Source: an uncultured Flavobacteriales bacterium | GTDB lineage: Bacteria; Bacteroidota; Bacteroidia; Flavobacteriales_D; Sanyastnellaceae | DNA: 64,000 bases | Direction of reading: 5' to 3' | Assembly (NCBI GenBank): GCA_937974555.1 | Contig: CALJKR010000050.1 | Coordinates: forward strand, 1 to 64,000 | Notes under the pieces: generated by a model | Seen by the model: the letters and a program-made list of their open reading frames with translations, nothing else | Database searches by the model: none | Told to the model about the DNA's origin: nothing | Translations under genes and position numbers: made by a program | Shown: piece after piece, positions 6,757 through 14,782 of the stretch | Layout of the letters: each line of letters starts with the position of its first letter | Position numbering within the stretch: the stretch's first letter is position 1

Positions 6757-7527
6757 TTACTCCTCATGGTCATCTTCATGTGGTTGGACCGAATGCGCCT
6801 CGAATGTTTTCTTGGAGGTGGCGACCAATCGTTGTATGTCCTTGAGCTCTTGTTCGGTGAAATATCGCCATTGCCCTACAGGGACATCCAACTTGATGTT
6901 CATGATGCGCACGCGTTTCAATTTGATGACGTCATATCCCAAATACTCACACATCCTGCGTATCTGGCGGTTGAGTCCTTGGGTGAGCACGATTTTAAAT
7001 TCGAACTTCCCCGTTTGTCGCACGTAACACTCGCGGGTGACCGTGTCCAAGATGGGAACTCCCGCTGCCATGGCCTTGATGAAGGCGCTGTTGACGGGCT
7101 TGTCTACTTTGACATTGTACTCTTTTTCGTGGTGATTGGAAGCGCGCAAGATCTTGTTCACGATGTCGCCATCGTTGGTGAGAAAGATGAGTCCCTCACT
7201 GGGCTTGTCCAAACGACCGATGGGGAATATCCGCTTGGGGTATTGGAGAAAGTCGATGATGTTGTTTTTCTCTCTTTTGGTATCGGTGGTGCAAACAATG
7301 CCCACGGGTTTATTAAAAGCGATATAAACGGGTTTTTCGGTTTGGGCCAATATCTGAACCCCATCGACGCAAATGACGTCGGCACTGGTGATCTTGGTGC
7401 CCAATTCGGGAACCTTGCCGTTGATGGTGACTCTATTCTTGGCAATCAATTCATCGGCATGGCGGCGCGAACAATATCCGGCCTCGCTGAGGAATTTATT
7501 GATTCGAACGGGAGTTTCTTCTGACAT
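6757..7527 (-). CDS. rluF: 23S rRNA pseudouridine synthase RluF-type
   Basis: 256 residues. An S4 RNA-binding domain (about 1-60, RINKFLSEAGYCSRRHADEL) is followed by an RsuA/RluB/E/F catalytic domain with the GRLDKPSEGL motif that holds the catalytic Asp. NHHEKEYNVKVDKP and the FKIVLTQGLNRQIRRMCEYL segment are the RluF version; in E. coli RluF modifies U2604 of 23S rRNA. The last 40 residues are a charged tail ending HEDDHEE. The gene starts 9 bp after cutC. A TAACTTTG box lies four bases before the ATG and overlaps the cutC stop codon. Confidence 0.9.
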   Translation of the reverse strand: MSEETPVRINKFLSEAGYCSRRHADELIAKNRVTINGKVPELGTKITSADVICVDGVQILAQTEKPVYIAFNKPVGIVCTTDTKREKNNIIDFLQYPKRIFPIGRLDKPSEGLIFLTNDGDIVNKILRASNHHEKEYNVKVDKPVNSAFIKAMAAGVPILDTVTRECYVRQTGKFEFKIVLTQGLNRQIRRMCEYLGYDVIKLKRVRIMNIKLDVPVGQWRYFTEQELKDIQRLVATSKKTFEAHSVQPHEDDHEE

Positions 7528-7531
7528 GGTG

Positions 7532-7539
7532 CAAAGTTA
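7532..7539 (-). promoter_or_regulatory. TAnnTTTG box four bases before the rluF start codon
   Basis: On the minus strand TAACTTTG is followed by CACC and then the rluF ATG. With the Bacteroidota -7 box in this position the transcript would begin at or near the A of ATG. No -33 TTG is seen at 19-20 nt, so the evidence is only the box and its spacing. Confidence 0.35.
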
Positions 7540-8235
7540 ATGTGCAAGGCGTGCAACGGTTTGTTTGATTTTTTCTAAATCGGATTGATATTGCCCACCA
7601 AAGAATTCGGATTGTTTTCCTTCGGGTTGAAATCGCAAAAGCCCGCTCATGTGGTATTCTGGAAATGCGGCATCTTGGATTTGAGAGATGGTGTCAGGAT
7701 GGATTCCTGCACCGGGCATGATGATGATGCGATCTTCTGCCCATTCGGCCATTCGCATCAACATCTTTTTGCCTTCGATACAATTTCGCTCTTGCCCCGA
7801 ACTTAAAATTCGGGTGCAGCCTGCGGAAATGATCGCTTCCAAGGCTTGTTGTGGTTCGATACAAACATCAAAGGCGCGGTGAAAGGTGACTTCCATGGGA
7901 TAGGCCAATTGCACCAAAGTGCGTAGTGTGCGGGCGTCTACTGTTTGATCGTGGTTCAATACGCCAAGCACTACGCCCGCGGCGCCGCATTTTTTGGCCC
8001 ATGCAATGTCGGATTTCATGACTTCGATTTCAGAGTCGGCATACACAAAGTCACCCTCTCTGGGGCGAATCATCACCATGATGGGAAGTTGGGAAAGCGC
8101 GACCGCCTTTTCGATCAATCCCGCACTGGGTGTCAAGCCGTCTGCCCCCATGGCGCTGCACAATTCAATCCGTCCAGCTCCCGTATTTTGAACAGCCAAG
8201 ACATGACTCAATTGTGTGGCGATTACTTCCAACAT
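7537..8235 (-). CDS. cutC: CutC family protein
   Basis: Start chosen at ATG 8235 (MLEVIATQLSHVLAVQ), where CutC proteins normally begin; the open frame extends 13 codons further upstream. 232 residues of a TIM-barrel protein with the family motifs GAGRIELCSAMGADGLTPS, VMIRPREGDFVY, GVVLGVLN, VTFHRAFD and RILSSGQ. CutC was first linked to copper tolerance in E. coli, but that role is disputed and its biochemical activity is not settled. It overlaps the SRPBCC gene by 13 bp and precedes rluF by 9 bp, so the three are probably one transcription unit. Confidence 0.9.
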   Translation of the reverse strand: MLEVIATQLSHVLAVQNTGAGRIELCSAMGADGLTPSAGLIEKAVALSQLPIMVMIRPREGDFVYADSEIEVMKSDIAWAKKCGAAGVVLGVLNHDQTVDARTLRTLVQLAYPMEVTFHRAFDVCIEPQQALEAIISAGCTRILSSGQERNCIEGKKMLMRMAEWAEDRIIIMPGAGIHPDTISQIQDAAFPEYHMSGLLRFQPEGKQSEFFGGQYQSDLEKIKQTVARLAH

Positions 8236-8630
8236 TCTGCAATGGTTTTGTAACGATCCAAAATCATCTGCCATCCAGCTTGTTGCATTTCAAGCGGATT
8301 TTGATTTTCAGGATCAAAGCTTTCGGTCACCAAAATGCCATTGTCTGTATTTTCAAAAGTTACTTTCACTTGTCGACCATCGGGTAGGGCATAGTGTATC
8401 AATTGGTGCGGAACAACTTCGGAGTAAACCCCACCAAAGTCAAATCCAAAACTACCATCTTTGGCCTCCATGCGGTAGGAGAAAGCCCCTCCGACGGTTA
8501 AATCATTGGTAGCAGAAGGGCAGTGCCAATCGTCGCCGGCAAAATTCCATTGAACAATGGCTTCGGGCAGGGTAAACGCATTCCACGCATGCTCAAGCGT
8601 GTTATTTACAGTGGTTTGTACAGTAATCAT
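8223..8630 (-). CDS. SRPBCC (AHSA1/START-like) domain protein
   Basis: Start chosen at ATG 8630, giving 135 residues that begin MITVQTTVNN, the normal first strand of the fold. Typical SRPBCC/AHSA1 features follow: AWNAFTLPEAIVQW after the first strand, the GGAFSYRMEA strand, and a long C-terminal helix (QQAGWQMILDRYKTIAE). These small proteins have a hydrophobic pocket and are often annotated as Hsp90 ATPase activator homologues, but ligands differ and no function can be set here. It overlaps cutC by 13 bp. Confidence 0.8.
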   Translation of the reverse strand: MITVQTTVNNTLEHAWNAFTLPEAIVQWNFAGDDWHCPSATNDLTVGGAFSYRMEAKDGSFGFDFGGVYSEVVPHQLIHYALPDGRQVKVTFENTDNGILVTESFDPENQNPLEMQQAGWQMILDRYKTIAECWK

Positions 8631-8670
8631 GGGATGAATGTAAAAATTATTTTGAAATAAAAATAAGGGC

Positions 8671-8695
8671 AAAAAAAAAGCCCCAAATGGGGCTT
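8671..8695 (-). terminator. Intrinsic terminator of rplS
   Basis: On the minus strand AAGCCCC and GGGGCTT form a 7-bp stem around a 4-nt loop, followed directly by a run of nine T. It begins 18 bp after the rplS stop codon. Confidence 0.9.
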
Positions 8696-8713
8696 AATAT
8701 TTGGATGTGGCAA

Positions 8714-9073
8714 TTAAGCTTTAACAGGCGCTTTGCGCTCTTGGATACGGCTTGCTTTACCAGTAAGTTTACGCAAGTAGAAAATACGTGCACGACGAAC
8801 TTTACCACGCTTGTTCACTTCGATTGTTTCGATAGAAGGGTTAGCAAAAGGGAAGATACGCTCAACACCAACACCACCGCTCATTTTACGGATAGTAAAA
8901 GTTTCAGTGGTACCACAACCACGACGTTGAATCACAACACCAGTAAAGGTTTGTGGACGCTCTTTGTTACCTTCTTTGATCTTGTAGGTTACAGATATAG
9001 TGTCTCCTGCTTGAAATGCTGGGAATTCACGTACAGGATTCAATTGCTTTTCTAATTCTTTAATGCGATTCAT
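8714..9073 (-). CDS. rplS: 50S ribosomal protein L19
   Basis: 119 residues with the full L19 pattern: [46 protein letters not shown], and [18 protein letters not shown] near the end. L19 lies at the interface of the ribosomal subunits. The gene is a single-gene unit here, with its own consensus promoter and a strong terminator. It is not next to trmD or rpsP; rpsP-rimM is about 20 kb away on the other strand. Confidence 0.97.
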   Translation of the reverse strand: MNRIKELEKQLNPVREFPAFQAGDTISVTYKIKEGNKERPQTFTGVVIQRRGCGTTETFTIRKMSGGVGVERIFPFANPSIETIEVNKRGKVRRARIFYLRKLTGKASRIQERKAPVKA

Positions 9074-9104
9074 GACGGTCTGTTTTATACCTTTTTAAGG
9101 GGTG

Positions 9105-9135
9105 CAAATATATGTAATAACTTTTGATTTCCAAA
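9105..9135 (-). promoter_or_regulatory. Consensus promoter of rplS
   Basis: On the minus strand TTTG (9132-9135), 19 nt, TATATTTG (9105-9112): a perfect Bacteroidota -33/-7 pair. It leaves a leader of about 27 nt before the rplS ATG. Confidence 0.85.
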
Positions 9136-9143
9136 AAAACTTC

Positions 9144-10175
9144 TTACTTCAATTGAAATTTTATTGGAATGGTCATTTTTACGTTGACGACTTTTCCGTT
9201 TTGCTTGCCTGGCGTGAAGTTGGGCAAGGATTTGATGACGCGCAAAGCTTCTTTCTCGAGGCTGCCTCCGCCGGGGATTCCACGCAGAATGACGACATCT
9301 CTTACTTTGCCCGTTTTGTCTACCACAAAACTCAAATATACCTTGCCTTGAATGTTGTTCTCCATCGCATCACTGGGATAGGTCACATGCTTGGCGATGT
9401 ATTGGTGAATGTCACCTGCGGTGAATACGGGCATTTCTTCCACCATTTCATACACTCTATTTTCAGGTGCGTCCAAAGGCTCTACTTGCGCTGGAACGGT
9501 GGGGGAATCATCGACATCAACGGGATATGGAAAATCCAAAGTGTCTTGCGGAATTTCCATGATCAATGGTGCGGGACCTATTTTCTTTTCTTGGGGTGCT
9601 GCGGGCATTGGGGCTGGAGCAGCGGCCATTCCCCAGGTTCTGATAAAGTTGCGTTGGTATTGCTCCCAAGATTCTTTGGATTGAATTTCTCGGTAGGCGT
9701 TGGTTGCAAAAAGTTTGGCATACAACTCAAAATTTTCTACACTTTGAAAACCGGTGATGGGGGTAATGGGATTTAGATTTTCATCAAAGAAAATCAGCGT
9801 GGGATAGGCATTCACGCCCAGGTCGAAGGTCAACTGATGCACACTGTTTCTTCCCGTTCCTCCCGGTTTATAATCGGGATTTTTGTATTCTTTTCCCTTG
9901 AATGTAACAGGATCCCCGGATTCTGCATCAAACTTGACGCAGTGGTAGTTTTCATTCATGTACTTCACCACATCCGGATGGGTGAAAGTTTGGTTGGCCA
10001 TCATTTTACATGGGCCGCACCACTGGGTGTACACGTCAATCATGATTTTCTTGGGAGAGGCTTTCACGGCTTCTTCCAATTCATTCACCGTTAGCCAATG
10101 AATTTTGTTTTCTTGTCCCCACGCCAATTGCGAAAGGAGGAGCATCAAAAAGACGCCAATTTTTCTATTTAACAT
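9144..10175 (-). CDS. Thioredoxin-TonB C-terminal domain fusion protein
   Basis: 343 residues. A signal peptide (cut near AWGQ, residue 21) is followed by a thioredoxin-like domain with the active site CGPC at 53-56 and a cis-Pro segment (AYPTLIFF) near 130. Next is a Pro/Ala-rich linker (about 186-235), then a complete TonB C-terminal domain (about 240-343: YPSDAMENNIQGKVYLSFVV, GGGSLEKEALRVIKSLPNF, IPIKF). TonB domains carry energy to outer membrane receptors and are normally anchored to the inner membrane. Here only the N-terminal hydrophobic segment could serve as anchor. The gene overlaps the POT gene upstream by 11 bp. Redox control of a TonB-type contact is a speculative reading. Confidence 0.85.
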   Translation of the reverse strand: MLNRKIGVFLMLLLSQLAWGQENKIHWLTVNELEEAVKASPKKIMIDVYTQWCGPCKMMANQTFTHPDVVKYMNENYHCVKFDAESGDPVTFKGKEYKNPDYKPGGTGRNSVHQLTFDLGVNAYPTLIFFDENLNPITPITGFQSVENFELYAKLFATNAYREIQSKESWEQYQRNFIRTWGMAAAPAPMPAAPQEKKIGPAPLIMEIPQDTLDFPYPVDVDDSPTVPAQVEPLDAPENRVYEMVEEMPVFTAGDIHQYIAKHVTYPSDAMENNIQGKVYLSFVVDKTGKVRDVVILRGIPGGGSLEKEALRVIKSLPNFTPGKQNGKVVNVKMTIPIKFQLK

Positions 10176-11643
10176 CTTGCATTAATTTTTTTACCTGCTT
10201 GGAGAAAATCAAAAGCAATACACCACATACTACTGCGATGATGGCCAATTGGTAATATCCGTGCGTGTACGAGGTCAGTTTTTCCAATTTGGTTGCCTGT
10301 TCGTTGGGCAGACTCATGCCCGCACCCAACAATCCTGCCACATATTGTCCATAGGCACTGGCCAAGAACCACATGCCCATCATCATGCCTTGCAAATGGG
10401 TCGGTGCCAATTTGGTCATGATCGAAAGTCCAATGGGGGACAGGCAAAGTTCGCCCAAGGTCATGATGAAATAGGCCAAGGTGAATACATCCAAGGAGGT
10501 CATTCCATTTTCATCCGCTACAAAAATGGTGGCATACAAAGTCAAAAAGGCGGCTCCCAAAAAGAAGAAACCCAAAGAGAACTTCACCATGGTATTGGGT
10601 TCAGACTTGCGCTTACTCATGGCCACCCAAATAATTCCCAATATCGGCGCAAAAGCGATGACGAAAAGCGAGTTGGCGGCATTGTTCACCCCATTGGGAT
10701 CAACGGTGATGAAACCCAACAATTCAGTACCCAGGTGATTGGCCGCAAAGATGGACAAGGAGCCACCGCTTTGCTCAAAGAAGGCCCAGAACATGATGGA
10801 GAATAAAATGAACACCAAGGCCGCCCACATTTTGTTTTGCTCGGATTTGTTGAGCTTGAACGTTTCAATGAGAAAGTAAACCAAGGTCAACGGACCAATC
10901 GTGTACATGAAATAATCGGTGTACTCGGTTTGTTTGACCATGATGCTGATCAAAGGAATGCAAATCACCGAACCAATGAAAACCATCCATTCTTTGCGTT
11001 GACGAACACTTTTCTCATCATTGGCCAATGGGGATAGACCGATTGGACCCAGGCTTTTTTGCGTGAAAAGGAAAGTCAACAAGGAGATGGTCATCACAAT
11101 GGCCGCCAAGCCAAAAGCGATATTCCACGAATAAGATTTTCCCAAGGCGATGCAAACATATCCTCCGATCAGCGCACCGATGTTGATGCCACTGTAGAAC
11201 AAAGAAAATCCGCTGTCTCTGCGCTCATCACCGTCCTTGTAAAGACGACCCACCATCGTGGAGATATTGGGTTTGAAAAATCCAGTTCCAATGATGTTGA
11301 AAGCGATACCAATAAAGAAGAAGTTTTTGGGGTCAATGGCCAAAATCACACTTCCAATGATCATCAATATACCTCCCCAGAACAAGGATTTGCGGAAGCC
11401 CAGAATCTTATCGGCAAACATACCGCCGATAAAAGTGAAGGCGTATACAAAGGCTTGTGTCGCGCCATATTGCAGGTTGGCCGCCTCTTCGTTCATGACC
11501 AATACGTTGATCATGAAATAGGTGAGCATGCCGCGCATGCCGTAGAAGCTGAAGCGCTCCCACATTTCAGAAAAAAACAAATACCACAATTGCTTGGGGT
11601 ATTTGCCTTTGAAATTCTGAATCTGTTCGATTGTTGTTTCCAT
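10165..11643 (-). CDS. POT family proton-dependent oligopeptide transporter (1)
   Basis: Start at ATG 11643; the open frame also has a TTG just upstream. 492 residues with the 12-14 membrane segments of the PTR2/POT family. The ExxER proton-coupling motif is present in FFSEMWERFSFYGMRGML, and GTGFFKPNISTMVG is the family signature. These symporters import di- and tripeptides with protons across the inner membrane. It lies 3 bp behind a second POT gene and overlaps the thioredoxin-TonB gene, so the three form one operon read from the promoter at 13377-13407. Confidence 0.95.
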   Translation of the reverse strand: METTIEQIQNFKGKYPKQLWYLFFSEMWERFSFYGMRGMLTYFMINVLVMNEEAANLQYGATQAFVYAFTFIGGMFADKILGFRKSLFWGGILMIIGSVILAIDPKNFFFIGIAFNIIGTGFFKPNISTMVGRLYKDGDERRDSGFSLFYSGINIGALIGGYVCIALGKSYSWNIAFGLAAIVMTISLLTFLFTQKSLGPIGLSPLANDEKSVRQRKEWMVFIGSVICIPLISIMVKQTEYTDYFMYTIGPLTLVYFLIETFKLNKSEQNKMWAALVFILFSIMFWAFFEQSGGSLSIFAANHLGTELLGFITVDPNGVNNAANSLFVIAFAPILGIIWVAMSKRKSEPNTMVKFSLGFFFLGAAFLTLYATIFVADENGMTSLDVFTLAYFIMTLGELCLSPIGLSIMTKLAPTHLQGMMMGMWFLASAYGQYVAGLLGAGMSLPNEQATKLEKLTSYTHGYYQLAIIAVVCGVLLLIFSKQVKKLMQDVK

Positions 11644-11646
11644 CAA

Positions 11647-13359
11647 TTATAAAATGTTTTTCTCGCGCATGACACTATTCAACCACTTCAACATGAGGAT
11701 CAAACAAATGGCTGCCGCCATCACCAAGGCGAAGTTCAAATAGAAGAAGTTCTTTTTGTCGTCCATTTCTTCCCAAAGGCTGGATAACATACCGGACAAT
11801 TTGTTCCCTACGGAAATCGCCAAAAAGAATCCACCCATCATCAAAGCCGTGATACGGGGAGGGGACAACTTAGAAACCAAACTCAAGCCCATGGGCGACA
11901 AGCAAAGCTCACCCACCGTGATGACGCCGTAAGAGGCGATTAACCAAAATGAACCGGCCTTGGCAGATAGTCCATTGGTAGCAGCTACGGCGCCCACCAT
12001 CACCAATGCAGAAAGCGCAGTGATGATCAAGCCGATGGCAATTTTGGTTGGAGTCGATGGTTCGCGTTTGCGACTGGCCATCCATCCAAAGAATCCCACG
12101 ACAACTGGAGTCAACATCACTACCCAGAAAGGATTGATACTTTGATACAACTCCGTGCTGTACAATTTCATATCGCTTCCTTGGGCTGGAACTTCAGATG
12201 CAGGTAAGGTTTCGAAATATTTACGCGACTTCTCCAATTGGGTCACTTTGTCTGAAAACTCAACTTTGGCCTTGTGCTCTTCAGCCGAAACATCGGGCAT
12301 TGCGGACTCTTGTGCGCGCAATGCAGTGATGGTAGAGTCAAATTTTTCTTGTGGTGCAGAAACGATCTCATTGTTGATCACCACTTGGGCCATGTTCATG
12401 TCTTGCGCTACAGCGGCCACACCATCGGACATTTTACGATCAGTGTGGTCCTCGGCCCAAACGGTCAATGCATCTCCATTTTGGTGGAAGATCGCAAAGA
12501 ACAAAATCACACAAGTGAAAACAGCCAACAACGCCTTGATGGCGCGGGCTTCAGAAGCCTCAGATTTGAAGGCCAAGTAAATGAAGAAACCAATAACGGG
12601 CAAACAACCAATGATGAAGGCATCGTTGGTATCAGAACCCAAGAAATTACCGGGAATCATATACCCCAAAATTCCGAAGATGAACATGGGCAAAACGGTC
12701 ATCGCTAAGATGCGACCAGTGGTCATGTCCCCTTGTTGTACCGGCTTCACCACGTCAACGTGCTTGATGTGCTTGGTTCCCAAAATGAAGACAACAACAC
12801 CAATCAACATACCGACACCGGCAGCAGCAAAGGCGTGTCCCCATCCGTAGTTGATGCGCATGTATGCCGCCACGAAGTTGCAAATAAAAGCCCCGATGTT
12901 GATCCCCATGTAGAAGATGTTGTAACCCGCATCTTTCTTGTGCTTTAATTCATCGTTGCTGTATAAATTTCCAACCAACGTAGAAATGTTGGGTTTGAAA
13001 AAACCATTTCCCAAAATGATCAAGAACAAGGCGACGTAGAAAGAAGTGACCGAATGAATCGACAAGCAGAAGTAACCCGCCGACATCATCAAACCACCCA
13101 TGATAATGGAGCGGCGATATCCCAAAATGCGGTCAGCCAACAATCCACCGATGAAAGGAGTCAAATACACCAAGCCCAGATAGGTTCCATAGATATCGGA
13201 CTTTTGGGTTGGAGTAAAGCCCATACCGCCACTGTTCCAGTTTTCAATCATGTACAATGAGAAAATACCGAGCATGAGGTAGTAACCAAATCGCTCCCAC
13301 ATTTCTGTTCCAAACAGATACCACAATCCTTTAGGATGACTTTGTTGTTGAGTTGACAT
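11647..13359 (-). CDS. POT family proton-dependent oligopeptide transporter (2), with large periplasmic insert
   Basis: Start at ATG 13359 (MSTQQQSHPKG), which suits the promoter; the longer frame would run into the promoter itself. 570 residues, about 80 more than the paralogue downstream. The family motifs are intact (GTEMWERFGYY, GNGFFKPNISTLVG). The extra length is a hydrophilic insert of about 100 residues (DHTDRKMSDGVAAVAQDMN through the YSTELYQSINPF segment) between two late membrane spans, probably on the periplasmic side. It contains a coiled-coil-like section. Such inserts are known in some Bacteroidota POT proteins; their function is unclear. Confidence 0.95.
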   Translation of the reverse strand: MSTQQQSHPKGLWYLFGTEMWERFGYYLMLGIFSLYMIENWNSGGMGFTPTQKSDIYGTYLGLVYLTPFIGGLLADRILGYRRSIIMGGLMMSAGYFCLSIHSVTSFYVALFLIILGNGFFKPNISTLVGNLYSNDELKHKKDAGYNIFYMGINIGAFICNFVAAYMRINYGWGHAFAAAGVGMLIGVVVFILGTKHIKHVDVVKPVQQGDMTTGRILAMTVLPMFIFGILGYMIPGNFLGSDTNDAFIIGCLPVIGFFIYLAFKSEASEARAIKALLAVFTCVILFFAIFHQNGDALTVWAEDHTDRKMSDGVAAVAQDMNMAQVVINNEIVSAPQEKFDSTITALRAQESAMPDVSAEEHKAKVEFSDKVTQLEKSRKYFETLPASEVPAQGSDMKLYSTELYQSINPFWVVMLTPVVVGFFGWMASRKREPSTPTKIAIGLIITALSALVMVGAVAATNGLSAKAGSFWLIASYGVITVGELCLSPMGLSLVSKLSPPRITALMMGGFFLAISVGNKLSGMLSSLWEEMDDKKNFFYLNFALVMAAAICLILMLKWLNSVMREKNIL

Positions 13360-13376
13360 AGAATTTTTAGTTTGTC

Positions 13377-13407
13377 CAAATATAACCAAAGCCCTTGTCC
13401 AAACAAA
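13377..13407 (-). promoter_or_regulatory. Consensus promoter of the POT operon
   Basis: On the minus strand TTTG (13404-13407), 19 nt, TATATTTG (13377-13384), with the POT ATG 17 nt further on. The -33 element lies beside the terminator hairpin of the upstream glucan locus, so the two units are packed back to back. Confidence 0.85.
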
Positions 13408-13435
13408 AAAGGCAGACCCTTAAGTCTGCCTTTTT
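13404..13435 (-). terminator. Terminator of the alpha-glucan utilisation operon
   Basis: ggcagac (13411-13417) and gtctgcc (13424-13430) form a 7-bp GC-rich stem with a 6-nt loop, flanked by A-runs on one side and T-runs on the other. On the minus strand it follows the SusE/F-like gene by about 20 bp and ends in six T. Confidence 0.9.
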
Positions 13436-13453
13436 ATTCATAAAATATTTACA

Positions 13454-14281
13454 TCAATTGCAATTGAGCAAAACGTATTTCATCACCGTAGGAGGTGTGG
13501 GCAAATAGGAGGGAGAGACCACATAGAACCACACCTCTTGGATATTGGCGCCATTGGTGTTGAAAAACTCCTCTGGGATGATGGTCAAGCGAAACTTACC
13601 GGGTTGACCGTCCACGGGTTGCATTTTAAGCAATGGGTTGGTGGCTACATCCGCAGGTGCAGAGATTGGGAATTGATTGATTCCCGCTTTGGCGGACATG
13701 TACAAGTAACAATCATCGGGACCCAAGTTTTGCAAATTGGTATTGGTTTCTTCGCCATTGTCATAAGTGATGGTCAAGAAATCATCCTTCTTAGCTGCCT
13801 CAGGGAAGAAGCAGAATTTGTCGGCACACAGGGCGGGTAAAATGTCAATGTGCAAATCCTCTGTTTTGGCTTCGCCCAGTCCATCAGAAGAGAATGCATT
13901 ACCATCATCTAATTTGGCCAAGCAGTTGATTCCATTGGAATACAATTGTAAAGGTGTACAAGCATAGAATTGGGTAGGAATCATCTTGATGGCGAAAATC
14001 ATCCCGCTCACGTGGGTCATTTTCATACAAGCATTGGAATTGCTCCACTCGCCATTGCCGCATGCAGGACCGGCAGGTGCCCATGTCCACATGTAAACAG
14101 AGTCTTTGTATTCTGGATGATTGGTCAAAATGCCTTTCAATCCATAAGTGGTTTGGCTGACATCAATGTAAATGGTCATCGAGTCATTGGCATTGGTTGG
14201 AGAGGGAAGGACAAATCCAGCTTGTCCCCATGCGTTTACTCCAGCGATAATGATAAACGCAAGTGCTATTAATTTTTTCAT
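13454..14281 (-). CDS. SusE/SusF-like secreted glycan-binding protein
   Basis: 275 residues with a standard signal peptide (cut after AWGQ) and no lipobox, so not a classical SusE lipoprotein. Two similar halves can be seen: each has a beta-sandwich-like stretch and ends with a (P)x(Q/E)FF or PTQFY motif and an aromatic strand (IPTQFYACT in the first, IPEEFFNTNGAN in the second). The first half resembles the N-terminal module of the amylase in the same operon (PSTFY, and a DG-containing strand before YLDLY). It is the last gene of the operon; its start overlaps the preceding stop by one base (TAATG). A starch- or oligosaccharide-binding role is inferred from this position and likeness. Confidence 0.65.
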   Translation of the reverse strand: MKKLIALAFIIIAGVNAWGQAGFVLPSPTNANDSMTIYIDVSQTTYGLKGILTNHPEYKDSVYMWTWAPAGPACGNGEWSNSNACMKMTHVSGMIFAIKMIPTQFYACTPLQLYSNGINCLAKLDDGNAFSSDGLGEAKTEDLHIDILPALCADKFCFFPEAAKKDDFLTITYDNGEETNTNLQNLGPDDCYLYMSAKAGINQFPISAPADVATNPLLKMQPVDGQPGKFRLTIIPEEFFNTNGANIQEVWFYVVSPSYLPTPPTVMKYVLLNCN

Positions 14282-14763
14282 TATTGTACGCGGTTAAAGT
14301 TGAATTTGTAAATCACATTTTTAAAACCACTGGAACATTTCTTTTCAATGTTCAAATTCATCTCTTCTGAAATGGTGGTTACCATACTTCCCAATGCAAT
14401 GGTGATGGTGTCATTGGCATTTTCCAAATACAAGTACGAAGGAGCCAACTTGTCATCCAAATGCCAAGTACCAGAGTCACCCAAGAAATTTTTTCCAACA
14501 TTGATGTCTACGGCATAGGTGTGATCGGCAGCATCCAAAGTCACCGTCATCGGATCTACTCCTTCTACCACGTAGAATGAGGTAAAGTCACGTTGCTCCA
14601 AAATGGGGCTGTTGGGATCTTGGATATAGAAGTGTTGCAACTGCCAAGTTCCACTCATACCGATTTCTTTGTTGGTCATATCTCCAAGTTCGCCTTGGAT
14701 TTCTGGTTTACACCCCATCCACATCATGGCCAGGGCGGAGATAGCGAAAATATATTTTTTCAT
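14281..14763 (-). CDS. Small lipoprotein of the glucan utilisation operon
   Basis: Start at ATG 14763 (MKKYIFAISALAMMWMGC) gives a clean lipobox with Cys18. 160 residues. The mature part contains GTWQLQHFYI, FYVVEGVDPMTVTLDAADHTYAV and SGTWHLDDKLAPSYLYL: a lipocalin/DUF5004-like beta-barrel pattern often found in lipoproteins beside SusD. No specific activity is known. It lies between SusD and the SusE/F-like gene and is translationally coupled to the latter. Confidence 0.65.
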   Translation of the reverse strand: MKKYIFAISALAMMWMGCKPEIQGELGDMTNKEIGMSGTWQLQHFYIQDPNSPILEQRDFTSFYVVEGVDPMTVTLDAADHTYAVDINVGKNFLGDSGTWHLDDKLAPSYLYLENANDTITIALGSMVTTISEEMNLNIEKKCSSGFKNVIYKFNFNRVQ

Positions 14764-14782
14764 GATCGTCTTGTCTTTATTA

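Noticed and set aside
6688..7524. Long plus-strand open frame (278 codons) opposite rluF
   Set aside because: It mirrors the rluF coding frame; the encoded sequence has no recognisable pattern, while the minus strand gives a complete RluF.
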